From assembly GCA_945952225.1 (NCBI GenBank), contig CAMFHP010000012.1, positions 1-64,000 of the forward strand: DNA of 64,000 nt. The letters run 5' to 3'. This DNA is from an uncultured Myxococcaceae bacterium. GTDB taxonomy: Bacteria; Myxococcota_A; Polyangia; Polyangiales; Ga0077539. The position numbers were made by a program, and so were the translations under genes. A model generated the notes under the pieces. That model saw only the letters and a program-made list of their open reading frames with translations, was not told the origin of the DNA and ran no database searches. Shown one piece after another: positions 1 to 9,791 of this stretch (position 1 is its first letter; each line of letters begins with the position of its first letter).

Positions 1-329
1 TCGTTGCCATACGCGCGAAACACATAGGCCGCGCCGCGCAGCGTGATGCCCACGAGCACCAGGTGGAGCGGACCGAAGAGCGCCACGCCGAGCGCCGCGA
101 ACGCGGGCGGAAAGCACGAGAACGTGAGCACGATCGCGAAGATCAGCCACACGTGGTTGGCCTCCCACACGGGACCGATCGCGTGCGCGATGGCCTCGCG
201 CTGCGCGTCGCGACGAGGACCCGACGCGACCAGGTCCCACACGCCGCCGCCGAAGTCGGCGCCCGCGAGCACGGCGTACGCGATGAGCGCGACGAGCGTG
301 AGCGCGGCCGCAGCGTCGACGGCGCTCAC
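1..329 (-). CDS. cydB: cytochrome bd ubiquinol oxidase subunit II, partial (3' end outside window)
   Basis: This is the N-terminal part of the second subunit of cytochrome bd oxidase, a membrane quinol oxidase that reduces O2 to water. About 109 residues are visible, starting at a GTG (complement 329-327). The segment has the family N-terminal pattern: a first helix ending in the ADFGGGVWDL-like motif, then a GPVWEANHVWLIF motif. Its start overlaps the cydA stop in a GTGA, so the two are translationally coupled. The gene runs off the left edge. Identification is firm because of the motifs and the cydA neighbour. Confidence 0.93.
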   Translation of the reverse strand, partial: MSAVDAAAALTLVALIAYAVLAGADFGGGVWDLVASGPRRDAQREAIAHAIGPVWEANHVWLIFAIVLTFSCFPPAFAALGVALFGPLHLVLVGITLRGAAYVFRAYGN

Positions 330-1639
330 GACGCCTCCTCCGAGGTGCCGCGGGTCATCGCGCGGAGCATCGCCACCACCACGAGCCCGAGCGCGAGGTA
401 GAGCGCGGTGAACAGCGCGAAGGTCGCGCCCACGTTCGTCGCGGTGGTCACACCGTCGCGCGTGCGCATCAGGCCCTGCACGATCCACGGCTGACGGCCC
501 GCTTCGGTGACGATCCATCCCGCTTCGAGCGCGAGAAACCCGAGGGGCGCACACACGACGAGGGCGTAGAGCATCCACCGCGGGAGCACGCCGTCGCGGC
601 GCGCGCGCCAACGAACCCACGCGTAGAGCGCGCCCGCGGCGATGAGCGCCGAGCCGCAGCCCACCATCACGTCGAAGGCCGTGTGCACGAGCATCACGTT
701 GGGGTGCTGATCGACGGGAAAGTCTCGCAGCCCGCGCACCACCGAGTCGCTGCGATGGTCGATGAGGAGACTGAGTGCCTTCGGAATGTGGAGCCCCCCG
801 CGCACCGTGCCCGCGGCCTGATCGACCACGCCGCCCACAATGATGTCGACGCCGCGCGCGGTCTCGAAGTGCGCCTCCATCGCGGCGAGCTTCACGGGCT
901 GCGTGCGCGCGACCATGCGCGCGATGAAGTCTCCCGACACGCCCTGGAGCACCGCAGCCACGGCGGCCACGGCCATCGACACGTCGAGCGCGCCGCGGTG
1001 GTAGCGCACGTCGCGTCCCTTCAGCAGCGCCCACGCCGACACGCCCGCGAGCGCGAAGCCCACGCTCACGTAACACGACAAGGTCGCGTGCACGGCCATG
1101 TTGACCCACGCGGGGCTGCGAAAGGTCGCCGACGGATCGACCGCACGGAACACCCCGTCGACGAGGCGTCCGCTGTCGTCGGGCGGCGTCTGCATCCACG
1201 CGTTGGCGGCCACCACGAGCGCGCCCGACGCTGCGCCGCTCACGGCCACGGGAATGCCCACGAGCCAGTGTTGCCGCGGCGTGAGGCGCTCCCAGCCGTA
1301 GAGGTAGAGCCCGATGAAGATCGCTTCGAGAAAGAACGCGTAGCCCTCCAGCGCGAACGCGGGACCGAGCACCGGTCCGGCCATCTGCATGAAGCGCGGC
1401 CACAGGAGCCCGAGCTCGAACGACAGCGCCGTGCCCGACACCGCGCCGATCGCGAAGAGCACCGCCGTGGCCCGCGCCTGACGACGCGCGATCTCGCGCC
1501 AGTGCGCCTGCCCCGTGCGGAGGTAGAGCCCCTCGGCGATCACGAGCATCAGCGGCATGCCGATGCCCAGCGCGGCGAAGATCATGTGGAACGCGAGCGA
1601 CATCTCCATCTGCGCGCGCGCGGCGGTGAGTGTGTCCAT
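326..1639 (-). CDS. cydA: cytochrome bd ubiquinol oxidase subunit I, short Q-loop type
   Basis: The haem-bearing subunit of cytochrome bd oxidase, 437 residues, multi-spanning. His18 (in AFHMIF) fits the haem b595 ligand and His184 the haem b558 ligand. Glu98 and Glu105 lie in the conserved EGYAFFLEAIF stretch, and GRQPW lies near the C-terminal part. The protein is clearly shorter than the 522-residue E. coli CydA. The missing length is in the periplasmic quinol loop, as in the CioA-like short-loop group; low cyanide sensitivity would be an inference only. It is followed by cydB with a GTGA overlap. No convincing Shine-Dalgarno precedes the ATG. Confidence 0.95.
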   Translation of the reverse strand: MDTLTAARAQMEMSLAFHMIFAALGIGMPLMLVIAEGLYLRTGQAHWREIARRQARATAVLFAIGAVSGTALSFELGLLWPRFMQMAGPVLGPAFALEGYAFFLEAIFIGLYLYGWERLTPRQHWLVGIPVAVSGAASGALVVAANAWMQTPPDDSGRLVDGVFRAVDPSATFRSPAWVNMAVHATLSCYVSVGFALAGVSAWALLKGRDVRYHRGALDVSMAVAAVAAVLQGVSGDFIARMVARTQPVKLAAMEAHFETARGVDIIVGGVVDQAAGTVRGGLHIPKALSLLIDHRSDSVVRGLRDFPVDQHPNVMLVHTAFDVMVGCGSALIAAGALYAWVRWRARRDGVLPRWMLYALVVCAPLGFLALEAGWIVTEAGRQPWIVQGLMRTRDGVTTATNVGATFALFTALYLALGLVVVAMLRAMTRGTSEEAS

Positions 1640-1729
1640 GGTGGTGGTGGCGGCGAGCGCCCCTCTCGTGCGCGCAGATGTGGAGTCGTCGATGCGCCGT
1701 GACCAGCGCGACGTGCGGACGCGGGTCGC

Positions 1730-3931
1730 TCAGCCCTTCACGGGCGGCGCCGACGGACCGGGATCGCCGAGCGTCTTCAGCGCAGCGGGCGACTTCATGT
1801 ACCGCGCGGCCTCGTCGAGGGTGATGAGGTTGCGCCGCGCGAGCTCCATGAGCGTGCGGTCGAGGGTGATCATGCCGATGCCCTGCGACGTCTCCATGGT
1901 GCTTCCGAGCTGGTGGGTCTTGCCCTCGCGAATGATCGCGCGCACCGCGGGGGTCGCGATGAGCACCTCGAACGCAGCCACGCGCCCCTTGCCGTCGGCG
2001 CGGGGAAGCAGACGCTGCGAGATCACGCCGAGCAGCGCGGCGGCGAGCTGCACGCGCGCCTGCGGCTGCTGGTGCGGCGGAAACACGTCGACGATGCGGT
2101 CGACGGTCTGCGGCGCGTCGTTGGTGTGCAGCGTCGCGAACACGAGGTGCCCCGTCTCGGCCGCCGTGAGCGCCGCGGAGATGGTCTCGGTGTCGCGGAG
2201 CTCGCCGATGAGAATGACGTCGGGATCCTGACGGAGGATGTACTTCAGCGCCGCGGCGAAGCTCTTCGTGTCGGCCCCGACCTCGCGCTGCTCGACCGTC
2301 GCGAGGCGGTTCGTGTGCACGAACTCGATGGGGTCTTCGACGGTGATGATGTGGCAGCTCCGCGTGCTGTTGATCTGATGGATCAGCGTCGCGAGCGTGG
2401 TGCTCTTGCCCGCGCCCGTAGGACCCACCACGAGCACGAGGCCCTGCGGTCGCGTGGCGAGCTCCTGCATCACCGGCGGAATGCCCAGCGTCGAGGGGTC
2501 GGGGATCTCGTTGGGAATCAAACGGATCGCGACCGCGATGCTCCCGCGCTGAAAATGGGCGTTGATGCGGAAGCGGTTGCGGCCCGTGACCGTGAGCGAA
2601 AAATCGAGCTCGCGCTCCAGTTCGAACTGCTCGCGCTGGCGGTACGAGAGCAGCGAGAAGAGCAGGCGGCGCACGTCGGTGGCCGCGAGCGCGTCGACCT
2701 CCAGACGGCGCAGACGACCGTGGATGCGGAAGATCGGCGGCGAGCCCACGACCATGTGGATGTCGCTCGCGCCGTAGCGCAGCGCCACGTTGAGCAGCGA
2801 GCGCATGTCGATGTTGCCCACCGACGGGAGCGCCTCGTTCTCCGCCGCGAAGGCCTGCACCCCGCGCTCCATGCCCTGCGCCGAGAGGCGGAACTCGTCG
2901 GGGTTCGTCGCGTAGGCGGCGCCCGTTTCGAGCGTGATCTTTCGCTGCTCGAACAGCTCGACGAGCGAGCGATTGAACGACCGCATCCCCTCGCCCTGGT
3001 CGCTCACCATGAGGTCGGCGAGCTCGTCGACGCGCTGCTCGCGGATGAGCTTCTTCACCGCGGGCGTCGCCACGAGCACCTCGACCGCCGCCACGCGCCC
3101 CTCGCCGTCGGAGCGCGGCACGAGGCGCTGCGCGACCACGCCGTGGAGCGAGAGCGAGAGGTCCATGCACACCTGCTCGCGCATGTGCTCGGGGTAGTAC
3201 GAGAGGATGCGCTGGAGCGTCTGCGTCGCGTCGATCGTGTGGAGCGACGAGAGCACCAGGTGACCCGTGAGCGCCGCCGAGAGCGCGACGTTCATGGTCT
3301 CGGCGTCGCGCATCTCGCCGATGAGAATGATGTCGGGGCTCTCGCGCACCACATGGCGCAGCGCGATGGCGAAGTCGCGCGTGTCCGAGCCCACCTCGCG
3401 CTGGGTGACCACCGCCTGCAGGTCGTCGTGCACGAACTCGATGGGGTCTTCGAGCGTGACGATGTGCTTCCGCTGGCGACTGTTGATGTGATGAATCATC
3501 GCCGCGAGCGTCGTGCTCTTGCCCGAGCCCGTGCTGCCCGCCACGAGCACGAGCCCGCGGGGCTGTTCCGCGAAGGTCTTGATGATCGCCGGGAGCCCGA
3601 GCTGGTCGAAGTCGAGCGCGCCGCCGGGCACCGCGCGGAGCACCGCGCCGAGCAGGCCCCGCTGCATGTGAAAGTGCGCGCGGAAGCGACCGAGCCCCGG
3701 GCGGCTCATGCCCACGTCGATGTCGCCCATCCGATCGAAGATTTCGCGCTGCGTGGGGCGCAGCACGGCGTCCATCAGCGAGCGGATCGCGTCGCCGTCG
3801 AGGGCGTCGCGCGTGAGCGGTCGCAGCGCGCCGTTGATGCGCGCCGAGGGGGGCCGTCCTTCCGCGAGGAAGAGGTCCGACGCGCGCTCCTGCACCATCT
3901 GCCGGAGGATGTTTTCGAGGTCGAGGGGCAT
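1730..3931 (-). CDS. tandem fusion of two PilT/PilU-type twitching ATPases
   Basis: PilT-family ATPases are cytoplasmic hexamers that power retraction of type IV pili. A normal PilT or PilU is about 345-380 residues; this protein has 733 because it holds two complete copies. Copy 1 (about 1-350) has Walker A GSTGSGKST (132-140), the Asp box EDPIEF, IGEMRD and a PilT-like LTGHLVLSSLHT. Copy 2 (about 375-715) has Walker A GPTGAGKST (503-511), EDPIEF, IGELRD and ETGHLVFATLHTND. Copy 2 is close to canonical PilT; copy 1 lacks the usual Glu before TGH. No pilus genes are adjacent. The ATPase assignment is secure, but retraction as the actual role is inferred. Confidence 0.88.
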   Translation of the reverse strand: MPLDLENILRQMVQERASDLFLAEGRPPSARINGALRPLTRDALDGDAIRSLMDAVLRPTQREIFDRMGDIDVGMSRPGLGRFRAHFHMQRGLLGAVLRAVPGGALDFDQLGLPAIIKTFAEQPRGLVLVAGSTGSGKSTTLAAMIHHINSRQRKHIVTLEDPIEFVHDDLQAVVTQREVGSDTRDFAIALRHVVRESPDIILIGEMRDAETMNVALSAALTGHLVLSSLHTIDATQTLQRILSYYPEHMREQVCMDLSLSLHGVVAQRLVPRSDGEGRVAAVEVLVATPAVKKLIREQRVDELADLMVSDQGEGMRSFNRSLVELFEQRKITLETGAAYATNPDEFRLSAQGMERGVQAFAAENEALPSVGNIDMRSLLNVALRYGASDIHMVVGSPPIFRIHGRLRRLEVDALAATDVRRLLFSLLSYRQREQFELERELDFSLTVTGRNRFRINAHFQRGSIAVAIRLIPNEIPDPSTLGIPPVMQELATRPQGLVLVVGPTGAGKSTTLATLIHQINSTRSCHIITVEDPIEFVHTNRLATVEQREVGADTKSFAAALKYILRQDPDVILIGELRDTETISAALTAAETGHLVFATLHTNDAPQTVDRIVDVFPPHQQPQARVQLAAALLGVISQRLLPRADGKGRVAAFEVLIATPAVRAIIREGKTHQLGSTMETSQGIGMITLDRTLMELARRNLITLDEAARYMKSPAALKTLGDPGPSAPPVKG

Positions 3932-3971
3932 TGCGGGTAGCCGACGAGTCTACCCGCTTCTGTGCGCGCGC

Positions 3972-5276
3972 TTAGCGACTTCCGCGCAGGCCGAACTGCT
4001 CGGCGATCGACATGGGCCCGAGCTTCTCGCGCAGCTCCTTGAGGGAGGCGTGGTTCGGGTCGAGGCGCGCGAGGTTCTCGATCGCGCTGCGGGCGCTCGC
4101 GCGGAGCCCCGCCTCGGTGAACACCGTCGCAAGAATCTGGTGCGCCTTCGCGAGCTTCGGATCCATCGCGATCACGCGCTGCGCGAGCTCCGCGGCGCGC
4201 TTGTACTCCTTGAGCCGCGCGAGGATCTCCGCCGCGTTGAGCAGCAGCATCGGGTCTTCGCGGCGCCCCTCCCAGGCCTTCTCCCAGTGCATCGCGGCGG
4301 CTTCGAGGTTGCGCTCGCGCGTGGCCTCCTTGGCCTTCTCGATGTGGTCGGCGACCACCTGCACCTTGCCGAGCTGCGTGATGGCATCGATGCGGGCCTT
4401 GATCCCCGCGTCGTCCTTCGCGATCTGGAGCGCGTTCTTGAACGCTTCGAGGGCGCCGCCGAGGTCGTTGGCCTTCTGGCACTCCTCGCCCTTCTGCACG
4501 AGCGACGCGACGCGGGCCGCGCGCTCCTCGGCGATCTGCTGCGCCGACGGCATCGCGGGCGCGGGCGCCGTCGCCACCGCGGGGCGCTTGCCCGCCGCGC
4601 CGAGCCGACGCGCCATCGCCTCCAGGGCGCGCGCGCGCACGGCCTCATCGACGGGCGCAGACGACGACGGCGGCGGCATCGAGGGCGTGTGCGACACGCG
4701 CGGCGACGCTTCGACCACGGAGCGCAGCGACGGGGGCACCACCACGCCCTGCGGATACGACGGCGCGCGCGAGGGCGCGGCCTGCGTCGGCGCCGTGGCG
4801 GGGTTCAGCGGCGAGGGTCCGCCGGGGCGCGTCTGCGTCGCGATCTCGCGCATGCCCGCGGGCGGCGTCGCGTGCGGCGGAGGATGGATCGTCGACGCAG
4901 GCGGCGCGGCGGCGATGGGCGCGGTCGTGGTCGCCGGGGCCGAGGGAACGACGCCCTCGCTCTTGAGGAGCTGGTCGTAGGCGGCGCGCTGCTTCGCGTT
5001 GCCGAGCACGTCGTAGGCGCGGGTCAGCGCGCGAAAGATCCCCTCGACGCGCTCGCGGTACGGCCCGATCTCGCGCTTGAAATACACGTCGGGGTGAAAG
5101 CGCTTCGACAGCGCGAAGTAGGCGTCGCGCACGGTCTTGCGGTCCGCGTCGACGGCGACGCCGAGGAGCTCGTAGTGCGTCGCGTCCTGACGGAGCGCGT
5201 GAAAGTGGTCGATGGCGGTGCGGTCTTCGTCGCTGAGGTCGATCCCGTCAGCGGATGGTTGCTTCACATCGGTCAT
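3972..5276 (-). CDS. DnaJ-domain protein with TPR-like repeats
   Basis: The 434-residue product has an N-terminal J domain (about 34-104, HPD at 61-63), which in this family stimulates an Hsp70. A proline/alanine-rich linker of about 120 residues follows, and then a helical C-terminal half with TPR-like spacing. I chose the ATG at complement 5276 because AGGA lies 6 nt upstream; an in-frame start at 5318 would add 14 residues. It lies 40 bp upstream of the double PilT gene on the same strand. In myxobacteria such J-TPR proteins often accompany pili or motility loci, but client and partner cannot be read from the sequence. Confidence 0.8.
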   Translation of the reverse strand: MTDVKQPSADGIDLSDEDRTAIDHFHALRQDATHYELLGVAVDADRKTVRDAYFALSKRFHPDVYFKREIGPYRERVEGIFRALTRAYDVLGNAKQRAAYDQLLKSEGVVPSAPATTTAPIAAAPPASTIHPPPHATPPAGMREIATQTRPGGPSPLNPATAPTQAAPSRAPSYPQGVVVPPSLRSVVEASPRVSHTPSMPPPSSSAPVDEAVRARALEAMARRLGAAGKRPAVATAPAPAMPSAQQIAEERAARVASLVQKGEECQKANDLGGALEAFKNALQIAKDDAGIKARIDAITQLGKVQVVADHIEKAKEATRERNLEAAAMHWEKAWEGRREDPMLLLNAAEILARLKEYKRAAELAQRVIAMDPKLAKAHQILATVFTEAGLRASARSAIENLARLDPNHASLKELREKLGPMSIAEQFGLRGSR

Positions 5277-5472
5277 CGCGCGTCCTGTGAGTGGGGCGTC
5301 GTCGGCGTTTCGAAACACCGGGCGCGTTGCGCGGCGGGCGCACGGCGGTCCCGATCAGCCGACGGTTGGAGATCCTAGCGTCAACGCTCGCGCGATACGA
5401 GAGGGCGCGCGCAGCGAAGTTCGGCGGCCGTACCACCGCCCGTGCGACGTGCGATACGGTCCGCGGCCACCG
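5277..5472. promoter_or_regulatory. divergent intergenic region between the dnaJ-like gene and sbcD
   Basis: These 196 bp separate two divergently transcribed genes and must hold both promoters. It is as GC-rich as the coding DNA. I see no clear -10/-35 pair, repeat or RNA gene here. Confidence 0.4.
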
Positions 5473-6651
5473 ATGCGCATCGCCCACCTCGCCGACCTGC
5501 ACCTCGGTCGGGTCTTTCACGGAATCTCCCTCCTCGACGACCAGCGCCACGTGCTCGATCAGGTGATCGCCCTGCTCCGCGACGAGCGCGTCGACGTGCT
5601 CGTGCTCGCCGGCGACCTCTACGACCGCGCGCTCCCGAGCGCCGACGCCGTGCGCCTATTCGACGAAACCCTGCGGCGCGTGAACGACCTCGACGTGCCC
5701 GTCATCGCCATCGCGGGCAACCACGACAGCGCCGATCACCTCGGCTTCGGCGCGTGGCTCTTCGCGCGCGGCGACGTGTACGTGCGCGGACGCATCGATG
5801 CGGACGCCCTGCCCATCACGCTCGACGACGACGCGGGCGAGGTGACGTTCTACCCACTCCCCTACGTGGAGCCCGAGTCGGCCCGTGCGCTCCTCGCGAC
5901 GCCCGACGACGAGGCCGTGAGCCATCGCACCGTGACCCGCGCGCTGCTCGACCGCGCCCGCGCGCACCGCGAGGCCCACGGCGTCGAGCGGGCCGTGGTG
6001 GTGGCCCACGCGTTCGTGCAGGGCGACCGTCCGCCCGAGGAGTCGAAGCGCTCGGAGCGGAGCCTCCATCTCGGCGGCGTCGGCGCCGTGCCCGCGTCGG
6101 ATTTCGAGGGCTTTCAGTACGTCGCGCTCGGTCACCTGCACCGACCGCAGACGCTCGGGTCCGCGGGGCGCGTGCGCTACAGCGGCTCGATGATGAAGTA
6201 CTCGTTCGAGGAGGCGACGCACGAGAAGGGCCTCACGCTCGTCGACCTCGACGCGCGCGGCGCCGTCACGATTTCGCATCGCACGTTGCAGCCGAAGCGC
6301 GACCTCGCCGTGATCGCGGGCACGCTCGACGAGCTGCTGAAAGACCCGTCGCTCGCGGCCGTCGAGGGGTGCTTCGTGTCGGCCACGCTGCGCGATCATC
6401 CGCCCCCGTTGCAGGCGATGGAGCGACTGCGCGCGCGCTTTCCCCACGCGGCGGAGCTGCACTTCGAACGTCCCGCGGTGACCGTCGACGTGGCCGCGCT
6501 CGCGGGCGCCGAGGCCGCGCGTCGCGAGCCCGAAGACGTGTTCGTCGAGTTCATGGAACGCTTTCTGAGCGCCCCGCCCGACGAGGCCGAACGCGCGCTC
6601 TTTCGTGACGCCCTCGCACGCGCACGCGCCGCCGAGGAGGCCCGCGGATGA
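5473..6651 (+). CDS. sbcD: exonuclease SbcCD subunit D (Mre11-type nuclease)
   Basis: The nuclease subunit of the SbcCD complex, which cleaves hairpins and protein-blocked double-strand ends. The 392-residue product shows the calcineurin-like metallophosphoesterase motifs in order: DLHLG (Asp8, His10), GDLYD, GNHDS, a conserved VAHA histidine and GHLH, which together bind the two Mn ions. The start at 5473 puts MRIAHLADLH first, as in homologues; upstream in-frame ATGs give a sequence unlike the family. The stop overlaps the sbcC start in an ATGA, so the two are coupled. Length and order are ordinary. Confidence 0.95.
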   Translation: MRIAHLADLHLGRVFHGISLLDDQRHVLDQVIALLRDERVDVLVLAGDLYDRALPSADAVRLFDETLRRVNDLDVPVIAIAGNHDSADHLGFGAWLFARGDVYVRGRIDADALPITLDDDAGEVTFYPLPYVEPESARALLATPDDEAVSHRTVTRALLDRARAHREAHGVERAVVVAHAFVQGDRPPEESKRSERSLHLGGVGAVPASDFEGFQYVALGHLHRPQTLGSAGRVRYSGSMMKYSFEEATHEKGLTLVDLDARGAVTISHRTLQPKRDLAVIAGTLDELLKDPSLAAVEGCFVSATLRDHPPPLQAMERLRARFPHAAELHFERPAVTVDVAALAGAEAARREPEDVFVEFMERFLSAPPDEAERALFRDALARARAAEEARG

Positions 6652-9600
6652 AGCCCCTCGCGATCGAGCTCCGGCACTTCGGCCCCTACGTCGACCACCG
6701 CGTCGACCTGACGGCCTTCGGCGACGACGGGCTGTTTCTCATCCACGGCGACACGGGCGCGGGCAAGAGCACGCTCCTCGACGCGATCACCTGGGCGCTC
6801 TACGGCAAGGGCCTCGGCGCGCGGAGCGTCGACGAGCACCTGCGCAGCAAGACCGCCGCGCCCGACGAGGCGACCACCGTGGCGCTCACCTTCGCGCTCG
6901 GCGGACGGGTGTTCCGCGTGCGCCGCACCATGGGCTTCGAACGTCCTGCGAAGCGCGGTGGCGGCGTCACCCGCCAACCGCCCGAGGCCGTGCTCGAATG
7001 CCTCTCGGGTGACGAACGCTTCGAGACCGTCGCCACGCCGACTCGGGTCAACACGGCGGTGCTCCGCGTGCTGGGTCTGCCCTACGAGCAGTTCACGCGG
7101 ATCATCGTGCTGCCGCAGGGAGAGTTCCGCGACCTGCTGCTCGCGAAGGCCGAGGAGCGCGAGCGGCTCCTCGAACGTCTCTTCGGCACCGAGCTCTTCA
7201 AGGCCGTCGAAGACGAGCTCCGCGAGGTGGTGAAGCGGCGCGAGCAGGGGCTCAGCGAGGGACGCGCGCGCATCGACGCCGCGTTGCGGAGCGCGGGCGC
7301 CGACACGCGGGACGCGCTCCACGAAGCACTTACGGAAGCGGATACACAACTGACCGCGACGCGCCTGCATCGCGAGCGCGCCGATGCTGCGCTGTCCCAG
7401 GCGACGGTGGCCCTCGCCGACGCCCGCGCCCGCGCGCAGCGAAACGCCCAACGTGCCACGCTCCGCAGCGAACGCACGACCCTCGACGCACGGAGCCCGG
7501 AGCTCGACGCAGTGGCCCACACGCTCTCGCTGGCCGACCGCGCCGCGGCCTGCGACGAGCCCCTCGCCCGACGCGATCGCGCCATCACCCGACGCGACGA
7601 GGCCCGACGCGCGCTGGAGACCGCACGCGAGGCGCGCGCCGAGGCGCAGCGGGTGTGCGACCTGCCCGAGCTCTCCCACGCCCGCGAGCGGACCCTGCGC
7701 GACACGCGGGAGCAATCGCGCGAGCGACGCACGCGGCTGGAGCAGCTCCGCCCCGTGCTCGATGACCTCCGCGAGGCCGAGCGCGAGCAGCGCGCACACC
7801 GCGATGGCCTCGACGTCGCGCGACGGCGGGTCGACGACGCGCTCGCAACCCTTCGTGAGCTCGCGACGCGGCAGACCGAGCGACAGCGCGCCCTCGACGA
7901 GGGACGTCGCGAGGCCCAGCGCGAACCCGCGATGACGCTCCGGGTGAACGAGATCGAGACGCGCATCGACCGTGCGCGCACGCGGCGCGACGCCGAGGAT
8001 CGCCTCCGGGAGAGCGCCCGCGCCCTCAAGGCCGCCGAACGCACCGCCGAACAGGCCCGCGAGCGTTACGAGCGCGCGGTCGCCGACTACGACGAGGCCG
8101 ACGCCCGGAGCCGCGCCGCGATGGCCGCGCGCCTCGCCCACACGCTCGTCGACGGCGAGCCCTGCCCCGTGTGCGGAAGCGCCGAGCACCCATCGCCCGC
8201 ACGTGACGCCGAGGCGCCGCAGGAGTCCGACCTGCGCGAGCTGCGGGCCGTACGCGACCGTGCGGAGCGCGCGCGAAGCGAGGCCGAACGCGCGCGCTCG
8301 AAGCTCGAAGGCGAGCACCACACGCACGAGACCGCGCTGCGTGCCCTCGACACCGCCGACGCAGCCACGCAGGCCGAGCTCGAAGACGCGCTCCACGAGG
8401 CCCAGCGTGCGCTCGAATCCGTGCGACGCACCGCACGGGGCGCCGAGGAGGCGCAGCGCGCGCTCCAGACCATGGCCCGCGAGGCCCAGCGCGCGCAGGA
8501 CGCGCTCACCGAAGCGCGCAGCACGCTCGCCGCCCACGAGGGCGCGCTCGACCAGCTCGCACGTCGCATCGACGCCGACACCGATCGACTCACGCGCGAC
8601 GAGGTGACCCCCGACACGCTCGAAACGATGCTCGACGGCGCCCGCACGCAGGAGGCCGCCGACGCGCGCGCCCTCGACGCGTGGGAGAAGCGACGGACCG
8701 ACGCCGAGGCCACACGACGCGCCCGCGAGGTCGAGCTCGATGGCGCCCACCGCGCGTGTGACGAGGCGGAGCAGTCGCTCGATCGTGCCGAGCGCGACCT
8801 GCACGGCGCCCTGCGCGACGCGCGCTTCGAAGCGCTCGATGACCTCCTCGCGGCGAGGCTCCCCGAGGGCGAGCGCACGCAGCTCCACCGACGGATCGCC
8901 GACCACCGCGCCGACCTCGCGCGGGTGCAGCGCGCCCTCGACGCGCTCGGTGACGACGACGCCTCCGACGACCTCGACGCCCTCATCCGCGCGCTCGACG
9001 AGGCCACCCGCGAGCGCGACGCGCTCCACGAATCCGTGGGCTCATTGCGCGCGCGACGGGAGCAGCTCCTCGCGGTGGCCGCGCAGGTCGCGCAGTGGAG
9101 CGAGGCCTCCGACGAGGCCGAGCGCGCGTGGCAGGTGGCGCGGCGCGTGTCCGATGCGGTGAACGGCAAACACGAGGGGCGCACGCGGCTCTCGCGCTAC
9201 GTGCTCCTCGCGCAGTTCGACCGCGTGGTGGCGTGTGCGAGCGCGCGCCTCGACGCGATGAGCGACGGTCGCTTCACGCTGCACCGACGCGAGAGCCGAC
9301 AGACCGGCGGCGAGTTCGAACTCGTGGTCGACGACGCCTACGCGGGCTCCGTCGAGCGGCCCGTCGCGACGCTCTCGGGCGGGGAGATGTTCATGGCCTC
9401 CCTCGCGATGGCGCTGGGCCTGAGCGACGTGGTGCAGGCGTGGGCGGGCGGCGTGCGCGTCGAGTCGCTCTTCGTCGACGAGGGCTTCGGCACGCTCGAC
9501 GAAGAGGCGCTCGACAAGGCCGTGTCGGTGCTCGAACAGCTCGGTGCGAACCAGCGCCTCGTGGGTGTCGTCTCGCACGTGCCCGAGCTGCGCAAGCGCA

Positions 9601-9710
9601 TCGCCGCGCGCCTCGAAGTGGTGCGTAGCGAGCGTGGCGCTGCCACCCGCGTTTCGCTTCGTGGGCGTCATGCGCACGTGCAACACGGCGCGTCGACGAT
9701 TCACGGTTGA
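6648..9710 (+). CDS. sbcC: exonuclease SbcCD subunit C (Rad50-type SMC ATPase)
   Basis: The SMC-like partner of SbcD, 1020 residues. The N-terminal ATPase half has Walker A GDTGAGKST (34-42). Two long, very Arg/Glu/Ala-rich coiled coils flank a zinc hook CPVC (Cys506, Cys509) that joins the arms of a dimer. The C-terminal half has the ABC signature LSGGE and the Walker B stretch VDEGFGTLD. The strong charge bias of the coiled coils makes the opposite strand open over long distances, giving a misleading antisense frame. It is coupled to sbcD by an ATGA overlap. Function: ATP-gated opening of DNA ends for the nuclease. Confidence 0.96.
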   Translation: MKPLAIELRHFGPYVDHRVDLTAFGDDGLFLIHGDTGAGKSTLLDAITWALYGKGLGARSVDEHLRSKTAAPDEATTVALTFALGGRVFRVRRTMGFERPAKRGGGVTRQPPEAVLECLSGDERFETVATPTRVNTAVLRVLGLPYEQFTRIIVLPQGEFRDLLLAKAEERERLLERLFGTELFKAVEDELREVVKRREQGLSEGRARIDAALRSAGADTRDALHEALTEADTQLTATRLHRERADAALSQATVALADARARAQRNAQRATLRSERTTLDARSPELDAVAHTLSLADRAAACDEPLARRDRAITRRDEARRALETAREARAEAQRVCDLPELSHARERTLRDTREQSRERRTRLEQLRPVLDDLREAEREQRAHRDGLDVARRRVDDALATLRELATRQTERQRALDEGRREAQREPAMTLRVNEIETRIDRARTRRDAEDRLRESARALKAAERTAEQARERYERAVADYDEADARSRAAMAARLAHTLVDGEPCPVCGSAEHPSPARDAEAPQESDLRELRAVRDRAERARSEAERARSKLEGEHHTHETALRALDTADAATQAELEDALHEAQRALESVRRTARGAEEAQRALQTMAREAQRAQDALTEARSTLAAHEGALDQLARRIDADTDRLTRDEVTPDTLETMLDGARTQEAADARALDAWEKRRTDAEATRRAREVELDGAHRACDEAEQSLDRAERDLHGALRDARFEALDDLLAARLPEGERTQLHRRIADHRADLARVQRALDALGDDDASDDLDALIRALDEATRERDALHESVGSLRARREQLLAVAAQVAQWSEASDEAERAWQVARRVSDAVNGKHEGRTRLSRYVLLAQFDRVVACASARLDAMSDGRFTLHRRESRQTGGEFELVVDDAYAGSVERPVATLSGGEMFMASLAMALGLSDVVQAWAGGVRVESLFVDEGFGTLDEEALDKAVSVLEQLGANQRLVGVVSHVPELRKRIAARLEVVRSERGAATRVSLRGRHAHVQHGASTIHG

Positions 9711-9791
9711 CGGCAGCGGTCGCGCGCGGTGACGGTGGCGCCGCTTCGCCTCGCGCGAACCTCACGACCACACAACCACGACAGGTTGCTC

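Noticed and set aside
1913-3940. A 675-codon open frame on the plus strand across the double PilT gene
   Set aside because: His/Arg/Glu-rich antisense reading of the two ATPase copies, with no domain; the minus-strand gene has all motifs.
6396-9029. An 877-codon open frame on the minus strand across sbcD/sbcC
   Set aside because: A shadow of the sbcC coiled coil; no recognisable protein and no ribosome site.
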